64,000 nucleotides of DNA, from positions 45,001 through 109,000 of the forward strand of contig CALSMY010000019.1 in NCBI GenBank assembly GCA_943787575.1. Reading direction: 5' to 3'. The notes below the pieces were generated by a model. The model searched no databases. It saw only the letters and a program-made list of their open reading frames with translations, and was not told where the DNA came from. Numbering within the stretch: the stretch's first letter is position 1; the number at the start of each line of letters is the position of its first letter. The DNA comes from an uncultured Opitutales bacterium. GTDB taxonomy: Bacteria > Verrucomicrobiota > Verrucomicrobiia > Opitutales > Seribacteraceae. The translations under genes and the position numbers were made by a program. Of the stretch, positions 9,316 through 18,035 are shown piece after piece.

Positions 9316-12105
9316 ATGAATGCTCCTGAAAAACTTAAAGATACTTTAAATCTTCCAAAGACAAACTTTCCCATGCGTGCTAACGCAGTGGTACGAGAGC
9401 CTGCTCGTATGAATCATTGGGAAACATCAGAAGTCTATGCAAAGATGCAAAAGAAAAACCAAAATGGTCCTTCTTTTGTACTTCATGACGGCCCTCCCTT
9501 TACCAATGGAGATGTTCATGTGGGCACGGCACTTAACAAAATCCTCAAAGACTCCATTTTGCGCTACAAAAACGCCCGTGGTTTTCGCACACCTTACTTA
9601 CCTGGTTGGGACTGTCATGGCTTACCTATTGAGCATAAGGTAACGAAGAAATTAAGAGCCTCCAAAAAAGAGTTTGATGCTGTTGAGTTGCGCAAGGAGT
9701 GCGAAGAGTTTTCGAAGTCGTATATTGAAACCCAGCGCAGTCAGTTCAAGCGATTGGGAGTTTTGGCAGATTGGGAAAAAGAGTATAAAACAATGAATCC
9801 TGCCTACGAGGCAGAAATTCTTCGAACCTTTGCTGATTTTGTGGATCAGGGACTTGTTTACCGCAGTAAAAAGCCAGTTTATTGGTCTATTCCTTGCCAA
9901 ACTGCACTTGCTGAAGCTGAGATTGAATACCTTGACCATACGAGTCCTTCTATTTTTGTTCGCTTTCAGATTAAAGGTGAGCAAGACGAGTATTTAGTAA
10001 TCTGGACTACCACTCCGTGGACCTTGCCTGCCAACCTTGCCGTAGCGGTTCATCCCCGGGAGACATACTCTGAGGTGCAGGCGAATGGATCAAGTTATTG
10101 GATCGCCGAACAACGGGTGAATGAGTTTACCCAGGAGTGTGGATTCTCCGACCATACAATTGGCCGGACTTGCACGGGAGCCGAGCTTGCTGGAAAAGCC
10201 ACTCTTCATCCATTTATCGATCGGGATAGCATGGTTGTGACCGCTGAATATGTAACCATGGATACAGGTACGGGGTGCGTACATATTGCTCCGGGGCATG
10301 GGTTGGATGATTACCTAACCGGTTTGGAACACGACCTTGAAATTTATTGTCCTCTAGATGATGGGGGAAAGTATTTGGATGATGGACAAATCCCAAAAGA
10401 ATTGGTCGGTCTTTCTGTTTTGGAAAAGGCAGATGGCTCCAAGGCAAACCATGCAGTTTTGGAAATTCTTACATCTTCAGGAGCATTATTGGCTCAGAAA
10501 CAATACAACCATCAATATCCTCATTGCTGGAGGAGCAAATCACCGGTGATATTCCGGGCAATGGACCAGTGGTTTGTTTCCCTCGATAAAGAAGATTTGC
10601 GAACCCGTTGCATTAATGGATTAAAAGAAGTCTCATTTACTCCGGAGTGGGGCAGAAATCGAATTCATGGGTTTCTTGAAGCTCGTCCAGACTGGTGCAT
10701 ATCGAGACAGCGTTCCTGGGGGGTTCCGATACCAGTATTTTTTGATGACGATGGAAATGTATTGCTTGATTCCAAACTGATTGAATTTCTTGCAGCAAAA
10801 ATCTCTCAAGACGGATGCAATTTGTGGTTTTCCCAAACAGCAGAGGAATTACTCGCTGGTTATGAGCTTCCTGATTCATGGAAAGGTCGGAAATTAACCA
10901 AGGGCCAAGACACCCTTGATGTATGGATTGATTCGGGGTGCAGTCATCGAGCGGTTCTTCGTGAAAATGAGGAAGTTTCCTGTCCGGCTGATTTATATTT
11001 GGAAGGTAGTGATCAACACCGTGGATGGTTTCAAAGCTCACTTTGGACGAGCATGGTTTCTACCCAGTCGGCACCTTATCGAAGAATTTTAACCCATGGT
11101 TTTGTGGTTAATGGAGAGGGGAAGAAAATTTCCAAAAGCGATGGGAAACCCCAGACTGCAGATTCTTTTGTTACAAAATACGGGGCCGATGTTTTGCGCC
11201 TTTGGGTATGTTCGGAAGATTTTCGCAGAGATATTCCCTTGTCCGATGAAATCCTTGAGCAGGCGGTGCGGGCCTATCGCACCCTGCGCAATACATTACG
11301 CTTTCAGCTTGGAGCCCTGCATGACTTTTCTCAGGCAGAGCATTTGGTACCAATTGAGCAAATGTCCCCAATCGATCTTTGGACTCTTGGAAAAACCAAT
11401 GATTTAATTCGAGAGGTTACAGATGCATGCGAAAAGTATGAATTTCACCGGGCTATTCAGTGTTTGAATCGATTTTGTTCGGGTATTCTTTCTTCAACTT
11501 ATCACGATGTGATCAAAGACAGGCTTTACACATTGGACCCGAATGATCCTTTGCGCCGTTCCACCCAGTCGGCTTTAACGAAGGTTTTTGAGACTTTGAT
11601 AAAATTAATTGGTCCATTCACCCCTTACATTGCAGATGAGGCATGGGCATTTGGTCAATCGGGCGAGGAATATTGTAAGGATTCATTGAGTTTGCAGGAT
11701 TGGCCGAAGGAAATTGATTTAGGGGCAGGTCAAATTGCAGTTTCCGATGTTCAGGAATTGTTAGATCTCAAAGATTCCCATGTAAATGAAGCATTAGAAT
11801 CTTTACGGGTGAAAAAAGAGATAGGTCAGTCCTTGGACGCATGGGTTACCCTTTGTATAGCCACAGACAGTAAATTCGTTGAGATTTTAAAACGTCGTTC
11901 ATTGGATGAATTGGCCGAGTTATTTATTGTATCATCTGTTACCTTGGAAAACCTTCCTTCCGGAGAGGGAGATAAAGTCACAGCTTGTCATGCATCAGGT
12001 ATACGTTGTCCCCGAAGTTGGCGCTGGGTTCCAGAGCTTGTTAAGGTGGAACCATGGGGTGAAGTGTCCCCGCGTTGTGCCGAAGTGCTTGCCAAGATTG
12101 GTTGA
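9316..12105 (+). CDS. ileS: Isoleucyl-tRNA synthetase (bacterial type, C-terminal zinc site altered)
   Basis: This 929-aa class I enzyme charges tRNA-Ile. The N-terminal ATP site reads DGPPFTNGDVHVGTALNK, so the HIGH motif is HVGT at residues 68-71. The editing domain follows (TTTPWTLPANLAV, then DTGTGCVHIAPGHG). The second ATP signature is GKKISKSDG near residue 602. The anticodon-binding domain fills the C-terminal third. In E. coli IleS four cysteines at the extreme C-terminus hold a zinc needed for activity; here the equivalent positions with identical 3-17-3 spacing are Cys898, Ser901, Ser918 and Cys921. A nearby Cys891-His892 pair might substitute. No T-box leader was found upstream. 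Confidence 0.95.
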   Translation: MNAPEKLKDTLNLPKTNFPMRANAVVREPARMNHWETSEVYAKMQKKNQNGPSFVLHDGPPFTNGDVHVGTALNKILKDSILRYKNARGFRTPYLPGWDCHGLPIEHKVTKKLRASKKEFDAVELRKECEEFSKSYIETQRSQFKRLGVLADWEKEYKTMNPAYEAEILRTFADFVDQGLVYRSKKPVYWSIPCQTALAEAEIEYLDHTSPSIFVRFQIKGEQDEYLVIWTTTPWTLPANLAVAVHPRETYSEVQANGSSYWIAEQRVNEFTQECGFSDHTIGRTCTGAELAGKATLHPFIDRDSMVVTAEYVTMDTGTGCVHIAPGHGLDDYLTGLEHDLEIYCPLDDGGKYLDDGQIPKELVGLSVLEKADGSKANHAVLEILTSSGALLAQKQYNHQYPHCWRSKSPVIFRAMDQWFVSLDKEDLRTRCINGLKEVSFTPEWGRNRIHGFLEARPDWCISRQRSWGVPIPVFFDDDGNVLLDSKLIEFLAAKISQDGCNLWFSQTAEELLAGYELPDSWKGRKLTKGQDTLDVWIDSGCSHRAVLRENEEVSCPADLYLEGSDQHRGWFQSSLWTSMVSTQSAPYRRILTHGFVVNGEGKKISKSDGKPQTADSFVTKYGADVLRLWVCSEDFRRDIPLSDEILEQAVRAYRTLRNTLRFQLGALHDFSQAEHLVPIEQMSPIDLWTLGKTNDLIREVTDACEKYEFHRAIQCLNRFCSGILSSTYHDVIKDRLYTLDPNDPLRRSTQSALTKVFETLIKLIGPFTPYIADEAWAFGQSGEEYCKDSLSLQDWPKEIDLGAGQIAVSDVQELLDLKDSHVNEALESLRVKKEIGQSLDAWVTLCIATDSKFVEILKRRSLDELAELFIVSSVTLENLPSGEGDKVTACHASGIRCPRSWRWVPELVKVEPWGEVSPRCAEVLAKIG

Positions 12106-12134
12106 AATCGTATTCTGCCGAAAATCTAGTTTAT

Positions 12135-13211
12135 ATGACTGCAAAAAAGAAAGTCTCTTCTAAAACCCGAACAAAACCAACCAAGGATAAACCTGTGGCA
12201 TCCAAAGCCAAGGCTCCATCCAAAAAAGCGGCCAAGCCAAAACCTGCAGCGAAGCAAGCTCCTGCTAAGAAGGTCACTAAGAGCGTGCCTGCCAAAAAGA
12301 AGCCCGCATCTGCATCGACTGCTAGTTCCAGAAAGCCTTCTGTTTCGAAGGCAAAGAAACCTTCCACTGTTGCCCCTGCCAAAACTAAAAAACAAGTTTC
12401 ATCTAAGAAGGCAAAGCCTGCACCTTCTTCAAAAGTCTCTTCGAAAACTCGTGGATCTAAGAAAAAAGATTCAGCTACTATATCGAAGGTCAAAGAAATT
12501 GTCTCTAAATCAAGGGCGTCAAATCAGAAGGAGGATACAAAACAAGAAAGCACCTCCTTTTCTTTTAATGATGTCCTTGGATTAATTCATTCAAAAAAGA
12601 AAGAAAAACCAAAGAAGGTTACCGCCAAGAAAACTGCAGAAGTTCAACTTCCCAAAGTTACCAAGACCAAGCCTGAGAAAGTTTCAAAAGTAAAAAAGCT
12701 TACCACTGCTTCCATTGATGATATTCTTGGGTTTGGTGCTCCATCTGTGGGTCCAAGTCGCCCGGTCTGGGATGTAACTAAAGTTCCCACTCAATGGGCT
12801 TCTTATTACGAATCGTTAATGTCCTTGCGGAATTCGCTTAAAGGTTCTCTTGGAGAGCGTTCAAATGAGACCATAGGTGCGTCTGCCCGGGAATCGGGTG
12901 AATTATCAATCAATTCAAGTGATGCTGGAACGGAGACTTTTGATCGTGATTTAGCTCTTTCCATGGTTGCTAACGACCAAGAGGCTTTAGAGGAGATTGA
13001 AGAGGCGATTGATCGTATATTTGATGGCACCTATGGAATCTGCCTGGAAACACAAAAACCGATCAACAAGAATCGTTTAAAGGCGGTTCCTTTCACCCGT
13101 TTTTCGGTGGAGGGACAAAATCAGTACGAGCGTGGAAGAATTAAGGAAAAAGATTTTGGTGCTGGATCGTTTGCTACCCTAGCAGATTCAACCATGGGTG
13201 AAGAAGACTAG
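12135..13211 (+). CDS. DksA/TraR-like protein with a long H1-like basic N-terminal tail
   Basis: This 358-aa protein starts at ATG 12135, directly after ileS; an in-frame start inside ileS is less likely. Residues 1 to about 210 are low-complexity and rich in Lys, Ala, Pro, Ser and Thr, like histone H1 or AlgP-type tails. From about residue 225 the chain becomes a DksA/TraR/YteA-type domain: a helical hairpin with DRDLALSM and ALEEIEEAIDRIFDGTYGIC, then the zinc-finger region. Only one of the four zinc-finger cysteines remains: Cys303, then Thr306, Ser324 and Gly327. The domain should reach into the secondary channel of RNA polymerase, while the tail is likely to bind nucleic acid. lspA follows 35 bases downstream. 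Confidence 0.82.
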   Translation: MTAKKKVSSKTRTKPTKDKPVASKAKAPSKKAAKPKPAAKQAPAKKVTKSVPAKKKPASASTASSRKPSVSKAKKPSTVAPAKTKKQVSSKKAKPAPSSKVSSKTRGSKKKDSATISKVKEIVSKSRASNQKEDTKQESTSFSFNDVLGLIHSKKKEKPKKVTAKKTAEVQLPKVTKTKPEKVSKVKKLTTASIDDILGFGAPSVGPSRPVWDVTKVPTQWASYYESLMSLRNSLKGSLGERSNETIGASARESGELSINSSDAGTETFDRDLALSMVANDQEALEEIEEAIDRIFDGTYGICLETQKPINKNRLKAVPFTRFSVEGQNQYERGRIKEKDFGAGSFATLADSTMGEED

Positions 13212-13246
13212 GTTTGCAGACTCCATCTTCTTTCTAATTTTTTATT

Positions 13247-13774
13247 TTGGCACAATACTTACGCTTGTGGACCGTATTGGTCAGCGTTCTTGTCCTTGAT
13301 CAATGGTCAAAATCATGGGTAGTCGAACGGGCAGTTGAGCTCAGAAGGAATCCTATCGTATTAATTGATTCCCTCGAGGGTCCTGAAGCTTTTCTCGAAT
13401 TTACTTATGTAACCAACCCGGGAGCGGCATGGAGTCTTTTTTCCGACTATCCTGAAGCTCTAACCTTATTAGCCGGAATTGCTTTGGTTTCTATCTTGGT
13501 TTTTCGCAGGCATTTGGAACTCCACCGAAATTCTTTGCAGTTTGTTTTTGGAGGAATTGCGGGGGGGATTGCAGGAAATTTAGGGGATCGAATATTTCGC
13601 AATCCAGCAGAGGTGGTTGATTTTATCGATGTTTTTATCCCTTGGGTCGAGTATGATTATCCCATTTTTAATGTTGCAGACTCAGCTATTTTTATTGGGG
13701 CTTTTTCCTACCTGATTATAGGATTTTTGGATTCAAGGACCAAAGATAACAGTCAAAAGAATACTCCAGTATAA
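13247..13774 (+). CDS. lspA: Lipoprotein signal peptidase (signal peptidase II)
   Basis: This 175-aa inner membrane aspartyl protease cleaves the signal peptide of prolipoproteins after lipid attachment. It has four hydrophobic segments and the conserved catalytic-region blocks: VLDQWSKSWVV near the N-terminus, TNPGAAWSLF, then GNLGDRIFRNPAEVVDFID with the first catalytic aspartate and PIFNVADSAIFIG with the second. The start is a TTG (13247); a second TTG at 13265 is possible. It sits between the DksA-like gene and the convergent yicC gene. The lipobox of the LysM protein at 40.2 kb would be one local substrate. Confidence 0.9.
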   Translation: MAQYLRLWTVLVSVLVLDQWSKSWVVERAVELRRNPIVLIDSLEGPEAFLEFTYVTNPGAAWSLFSDYPEALTLLAGIALVSILVFRRHLELHRNSLQFVFGGIAGGIAGNLGDRIFRNPAEVVDFIDVFIPWVEYDYPIFNVADSAIFIGAFSYLIIGFLDSRTKDNSQKNTPV

Positions 13775-13803
13775 AGCAGTTGGGTAACCGGGTGGGAGCC
13801 TGT

Positions 13804-14682
13804 TTATTCGAGATTCATTACCTGTTCACGAATTTTTTCAATTTCTACCTTTGCTTCAATCACGAGATTAGAAATTATAGGTGTTAAAGATTTTGAGCCC
13901 AAAGTATTAAACTCTCGGCCCAATTCTTGCACAATAAATTCAAGTTTTCTGCCAATTGGTTGTTTGCTTTTTAAACCTTCCTCAAATTGTTCTAGGTGAC
14001 TGCGTATCCGAGTGATTTCTTCAGATACATCGGATTTTTCCGCATAAACTGTAAATTCCTTACGAACTGCGTCATCATCGCAGTTTATATCCAATCCACT
14101 TTCTTTAAGCCTTTGAAGCAAGCGGTCTCTCCATTGTCTGGCAAGTCCCTCGGTGTTTTTCTCAACTAGATGAATGGTTTCACTCAGAGTGGAAGCACGG
14201 TTCCTTAAGTCTTTGGCAAGTGATTCGCCCTCTTTTCCTCGCATAGAGACCATCTGATCAAGGGCAATATTTGTCTTGTCGATCAGCATGTCTTCGATTG
14301 TGTCCAATGGTGGAACCACGGGGTCCCGAGAGCCCGATGTAAGTATCCGTTGTATGAGATCGACGGATGGCGAGTAAGGAAGATCCTGGCTTTGGCAAAT
14401 TTTTTTTAATTCGTCTAATTGTTCGCCAACTCTTACTTTTTGATCGCGAGAAGGATCTTCGGCGGAGACCGCTTGGGGTTGGAGCAGAATTGATAGACGA
14501 ATTCGTCCCCGTTCGGCCGAAGATCGAATCAGTCTTTGTGCTTCTTTTTCAAAAAATTGCCATTCCTTGGGTCCGTGAAGCAGGAATTCAAACCCTCTTT
14601 TATTTACTGAAGAAAGTTCGATTACACCATGAAACCCGGGCAGGGTAATATCCGCCCGTCCATAGCCAGTCATACTCTTCAT
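13804..14682 (-). CDS. YicC family endoribonuclease-like protein
   Basis: This 292-aa protein has the YicC N-terminal signature MTGYGR and the conserved C-terminal block [19 protein letters not shown]. coli YicC has been described as an endoribonuclease that clips small RNAs. It overlaps the trpB stop codon by four bases (ATGA), so the two are translationally coupled. The pairing with trpB is not functionally obvious. Confidence in the family is high; the reaction is inferred from the family. Confidence 0.88.
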   Translation of the reverse strand: MKSMTGYGRADITLPGFHGVIELSSVNKRGFEFLLHGPKEWQFFEKEAQRLIRSSAERGRIRLSILLQPQAVSAEDPSRDQKVRVGEQLDELKKICQSQDLPYSPSVDLIQRILTSGSRDPVVPPLDTIEDMLIDKTNIALDQMVSMRGKEGESLAKDLRNRASTLSETIHLVEKNTEGLARQWRDRLLQRLKESGLDINCDDDAVRKEFTVYAEKSDVSEEITRIRSHLEQFEEGLKSKQPIGRKLEFIVQELGREFNTLGSKSLTPIISNLVIEAKVEIEKIREQVMNLE

Positions 14683-15941
14683 AAAGTTGGCATCTGGGGA
14701 AGTCCGCTCACACCCATCAAGCGGGCTGCTTCCATCGCATCTTTATCCCCCCGACCGCTTAAATTTACGCAGAGCAATTCATCCTTCCGCATTTCTTTGG
14801 CACGCTTAAAGGCATGGGCAAGGCCGTGAGAGGTCTCAAGTGCGGGCAAGATGCCTTCAGTTGAAGACAGTGCCCTGAAGGCTTTAAGTGCCTCCTCATC
14901 GCCAGCATGGGCAAATTCAATCCGGTTAAGGTCTCGGTAAAATGCATGTTCGGGGCCTATGGCAGCATAATCCAATCCTGCAGAAACTGAGTGGGTTTGG
15001 TTTATTTGTCCATCCGGGTTTTGCAAGATCCATGTTTTGCAGCCTTGGAGTACGCCAAGTTTACCTCCTTCAAAACGGGCTGCATGTTCACCTTCTTTAA
15101 GAGAACGACCACCGGCTTCCACCCCAATTAAGCGGACATTTGTTTCTTCGAGGAAATCAAAAAAGAATCCAATTGCATTGCTGCCCCCCCCCACGCAGGC
15201 AATCATTTCATCGGGTAGTCGACCTTCTGTCTCGATAAACTGTCGTTTGGTTTCTTTACTGATTATACGGTGGAAGTCCCGCACCATACCAGGGTAGGGG
15301 TGTGCTCCCAGAGCCGAGCCCAAGATGTAGTGAGTTGTGCGAATATTGGTCACCCAATCTCTCATCGCCTCATTGATGGCTTCCTTGAGAGTTTTACTGC
15401 CTGCTTCTACTCCATGTACTTCAGCCCCGCTCAAGCGCATGCGAAATACATTGAGTGCCTGTCTGCGCATATCTTCTGCACCCATGTATATTTTGCACTC
15501 TAATCCAAACTTTGCACAAACTGATGCTGTGGCGATGCCATGCTGTCCTGCTCCGGTTTCTGCAATAATACGTTTCTTCCCCATTCTTTTGGCAAGGAGG
15601 GCTTGTCCAAGTGCATTATTTATTTTGTGTGCACCTGTATGGAGCAAATCTTCACGTTTTAAATAAATTTTAGCCCCGCCCAATTCTTTGGTCAGGCGCT
15701 CGGCAAAATACAGCTCTGTGGGTCTTCCGGCAAATTCCTTGAGCAAACGATCGAGTTCATGCTGGAAGCTAGGATCAGCCTTTGCTTCTAAATAAGCATC
15801 ATTTAATTCCTTTAGAGGATGATACAGGGTTTCGGGCACATAGCTCCCTCCGTATGGACCGAACCTGCCTTTATCATCGGGCAAAGAAAATCGATCAGGC
15901 ATGACGGAACGGGGAGCCGGTTCGTTAGTTTTTACAGTCAT
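14679..15941 (-). CDS. trpB: Tryptophan synthase beta chain
   Basis: TrpB joins indole and serine to make tryptophan, using pyridoxal phosphate. The 420-aa protein contains [18 protein letters not shown], the PLP-lysine segment [19 protein letters not shown], the phosphate-binding loop [11 protein letters not shown], and a C-terminal [13 protein letters not shown]. It is a conventional TrpB1 in length and motifs. The trpA gene is not adjacent: the next gene on the strand is yicC, overlapping by four bases. No attenuator or TRAP-like site was seen upstream of ATG 15941. Confidence 0.95.
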   Translation of the reverse strand: MTVKTNEPAPRSVMPDRFSLPDDKGRFGPYGGSYVPETLYHPLKELNDAYLEAKADPSFQHELDRLLKEFAGRPTELYFAERLTKELGGAKIYLKREDLLHTGAHKINNALGQALLAKRMGKKRIIAETGAGQHGIATASVCAKFGLECKIYMGAEDMRRQALNVFRMRLSGAEVHGVEAGSKTLKEAINEAMRDWVTNIRTTHYILGSALGAHPYPGMVRDFHRIISKETKRQFIETEGRLPDEMIACVGGGSNAIGFFFDFLEETNVRLIGVEAGGRSLKEGEHAARFEGGKLGVLQGCKTWILQNPDGQINQTHSVSAGLDYAAIGPEHAFYRDLNRIEFAHAGDEEALKAFRALSSTEGILPALETSHGLAHAFKRAKEMRKDELLCVNLSGRGDKDAMEAARLMGVSGLPQMPTL

Positions 15942-16018
15942 GGTAATGATGTAATACTAGTCAGGTATTTGCTTGCGACAACCCAAGAAGTGACCCAAAA
16001 AAAGACCTAGCCATTCAT

Positions 16019-16750
16019 ATGTCCAAGTACCCCAGACCAACCATTGTAGTTCCAGCCCGGTTGGCGTCCTCCCGATTTCCTAAAAAATTACTAGCCGATG
16101 CAGGGGGTATGCCTCTAATTTTAAGAACTGCCAATCGTCTACGAAATCAGGTTCCCGAGTATGATCTTGTTTTTGCGGTGGACGGTGAGGAAATTGCCAG
16201 ACCTTTAAAGCAGAATGGATATTCCTGTATTTTTACAGATCCCGACTTACCTTCGGGTACCGATCGTGTGGCTCAGGCAAACAAAGTTTTGCAAAGAGAA
16301 GAAATCTTAAATGTTCAAGCGGATGAACCGATGGTTATGCGGGAACATATTTTGGCTCTCGACAAAGCTTTAAAAAGAGAAGGTGCAGATCTTGCAACCT
16401 TGGCCGCTCCTTTCGAAAAAAATGAAGACTTTCTAGACCCTAATCAAGTAAAGGTGGTGCTTAACCTCTCTGGATTTGCTCTGTTTTTTTCGCGTGCTCC
16501 GATTCCTTACGATCGCCAACGTGCTGGGGTGGTGGGGCAAAATTGTTACAAGCATTTGGGTATGTATGGATACCGTGGCGAATTTTTGAACGAATTTACC
16601 AGCCTGCCTCCTGGTTGCTTGGAGGGACTGGAAAAACTTGAGCAATTAAGGGCATTGGAAAACGGAAAACATATTTCAGTAGAAATTGTAAAAAATGGTA
16701 CTCATGGGGTGGATACTCCTGAGGACTTGGCCGGTCTTTCGTTTTGTTAA
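16019..16750 (+). CDS. kdsB: 3-deoxy-manno-octulosonate cytidylyltransferase
   Basis: KdsB activates KDO as CMP-KDO for the inner core of lipopolysaccharide. The 243-aa protein starts with the nucleotide-binding signature VVPARLASSRFPKKLLAD. It carries the FTDPDLPSGTDRV segment (KDO/CTP site), NVQADEPMV with the metal-binding aspartate, and the C-terminal GVDTPEDL. An LptF/LptG-family permease begins 8 bases after its stop, linking precursor synthesis with LPS transport and confirming a Gram-negative envelope. Confidence 0.94.
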   Translation: MSKYPRPTIVVPARLASSRFPKKLLADAGGMPLILRTANRLRNQVPEYDLVFAVDGEEIARPLKQNGYSCIFTDPDLPSGTDRVAQANKVLQREEILNVQADEPMVMREHILALDKALKREGADLATLAAPFEKNEDFLDPNQVKVVLNLSGFALFFSRAPIPYDRQRAGVVGQNCYKHLGMYGYRGEFLNEFTSLPPGCLEGLEKLEQLRALENGKHISVEIVKNGTHGVDTPEDLAGLSFC

Positions 16751-16757
16751 TTGGTTT

Positions 16758-17915
16758 ATGAAAGAGGCAAAGTCCAAAATTATACGAACTTATGTGTTGA
16801 GGGAAATTTTAGGAGCAACTCTTTTATCTACACTCGTTTTGACTGCCATTTTGCTTTACGGGAATTTATCCAAGAACGATGAGGAACTTTTTCGAGCCTT
16901 GGCTATTTCTCCACTACTTTTTTTGGAACTCATTTCCCTAATGCTCCCATTTGCCCTTTCCCTTGGCTTACCCTTTGGCTTTTCTCTTGCAGTTATCTTT
17001 TGCGTGGGCAGGTGGTCGGCCGATCGAGAAGTTCTTGCTATGCAATCACTGGGGATTAGAAGAAAGCTTTGGGCTAAACCAATTTTTTTATCCGCTCTTG
17101 CGGTTAGTATAATGGGTTGTTTTGCCTCCCTTCATTTATCACCTGTTTCCCGTGGAGTTTTTGAGGAACGTGTCAGGGAAATGATTTGGCAGGATTTTGA
17201 AAGTTGGGTCGAGGACGGTAGGGAAATTGCGTTTAAAGTTGATGGGGAGGGTGAACAAAATTTTATGGGTGGATTGAGCTCTGAAAATCAAAAAAAAATG
17301 ACTCGGGCGACTATGTCCATAGGGTATGGGGTTGGGGATTTATGGCACAATGTGCGCATTTTGACATGGGGTGCTCAAAACGAATTACTTTCGATATTAC
17401 ACGCAAAACGCGCCACCGTGCGAAAAATTCGTGATAAGGGAGCGATTGAACTGTCTCTAAGCGAAGTTGATTATGAATCCCTAGGTGGTGCTGCGGACAA
17501 TGGTTTGAAATCATCAAGTTTTGTATCTTTTAAAAAATGGAAACAACCAATTAGCTTTAGCCTGGAAACTCCTCAAACAAATCGGGATGCCAAGCACATG
17601 CCTTTTCTTGAGTTTTTGAACAGACTCAAGCGTGATGAAATCCGCGATGCCGATTATCAGAGAGCTTGTTTTCATTTTAACAAATATGCTTCATTGGGAT
17701 GTGCACCTGTGGCATTGTGCCCTTTGCTCTTATCTTTGGCTGTTCGTCGAGGACGGCGGGAAACTTATTCTAACCTTTTTACAGGTGTATTAATCTGTCT
17801 ATTTTACTTTTTATTGGGAACCAGTGTAGGAGAATTAATAGGATCAAACGGATACGGTTGGTGGATTTCTAATTTAACTGCCGGAGGTATTGGAGTGTTT
17901 GCAATGCAAAGATGA
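16758..17915 (+). CDS. LptF/LptG family LPS export permease
   Basis: This 385-aa protein is a YjgP/YjgQ-type permease that, with LptB, pulls lipopolysaccharide out of the inner membrane toward the LptC-A-D bridge. The N-terminus IIRTYVLREILGATLLSTLV is typical. There are three hydrophobic segments before a soluble periplasmic domain (about residues 125-290), and three more after it near the C-terminus. I start at ATG 16758, 8 bases after kdsB; an in-frame ATG inside kdsB gives an unlikely extension. LptF and LptG cannot be told apart from this sequence alone. Confidence 0.85.
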   Translation: MKEAKSKIIRTYVLREILGATLLSTLVLTAILLYGNLSKNDEELFRALAISPLLFLELISLMLPFALSLGLPFGFSLAVIFCVGRWSADREVLAMQSLGIRRKLWAKPIFLSALAVSIMGCFASLHLSPVSRGVFEERVREMIWQDFESWVEDGREIAFKVDGEGEQNFMGGLSSENQKKMTRATMSIGYGVGDLWHNVRILTWGAQNELLSILHAKRATVRKIRDKGAIELSLSEVDYESLGGAADNGLKSSSFVSFKKWKQPISFSLETPQTNRDAKHMPFLEFLNRLKRDEIRDADYQRACFHFNKYASLGCAPVALCPLLLSLAVRRGRRETYSNLFTGVLICLFYFLLGTSVGELIGSNGYGWWISNLTAGGIGVFAMQR

Positions 17916-18035
17916 CTATATCATTATTAACAAATCCCTTTACTTCTCCTAAAAAATGACGAAAGTTGTATCAAAGTGTAAACTTCTGCTAATACCTATG
18001 ATTCTTATATTTCACAACAGCTCTCTCATGTCCCT

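Noticed and set aside
12126-12493. Long minus-strand frames opposite the DksA-like gene
   Set aside because: They are the complement of the Lys/Ala-rich repeats; low-complexity shadows with no independent support.
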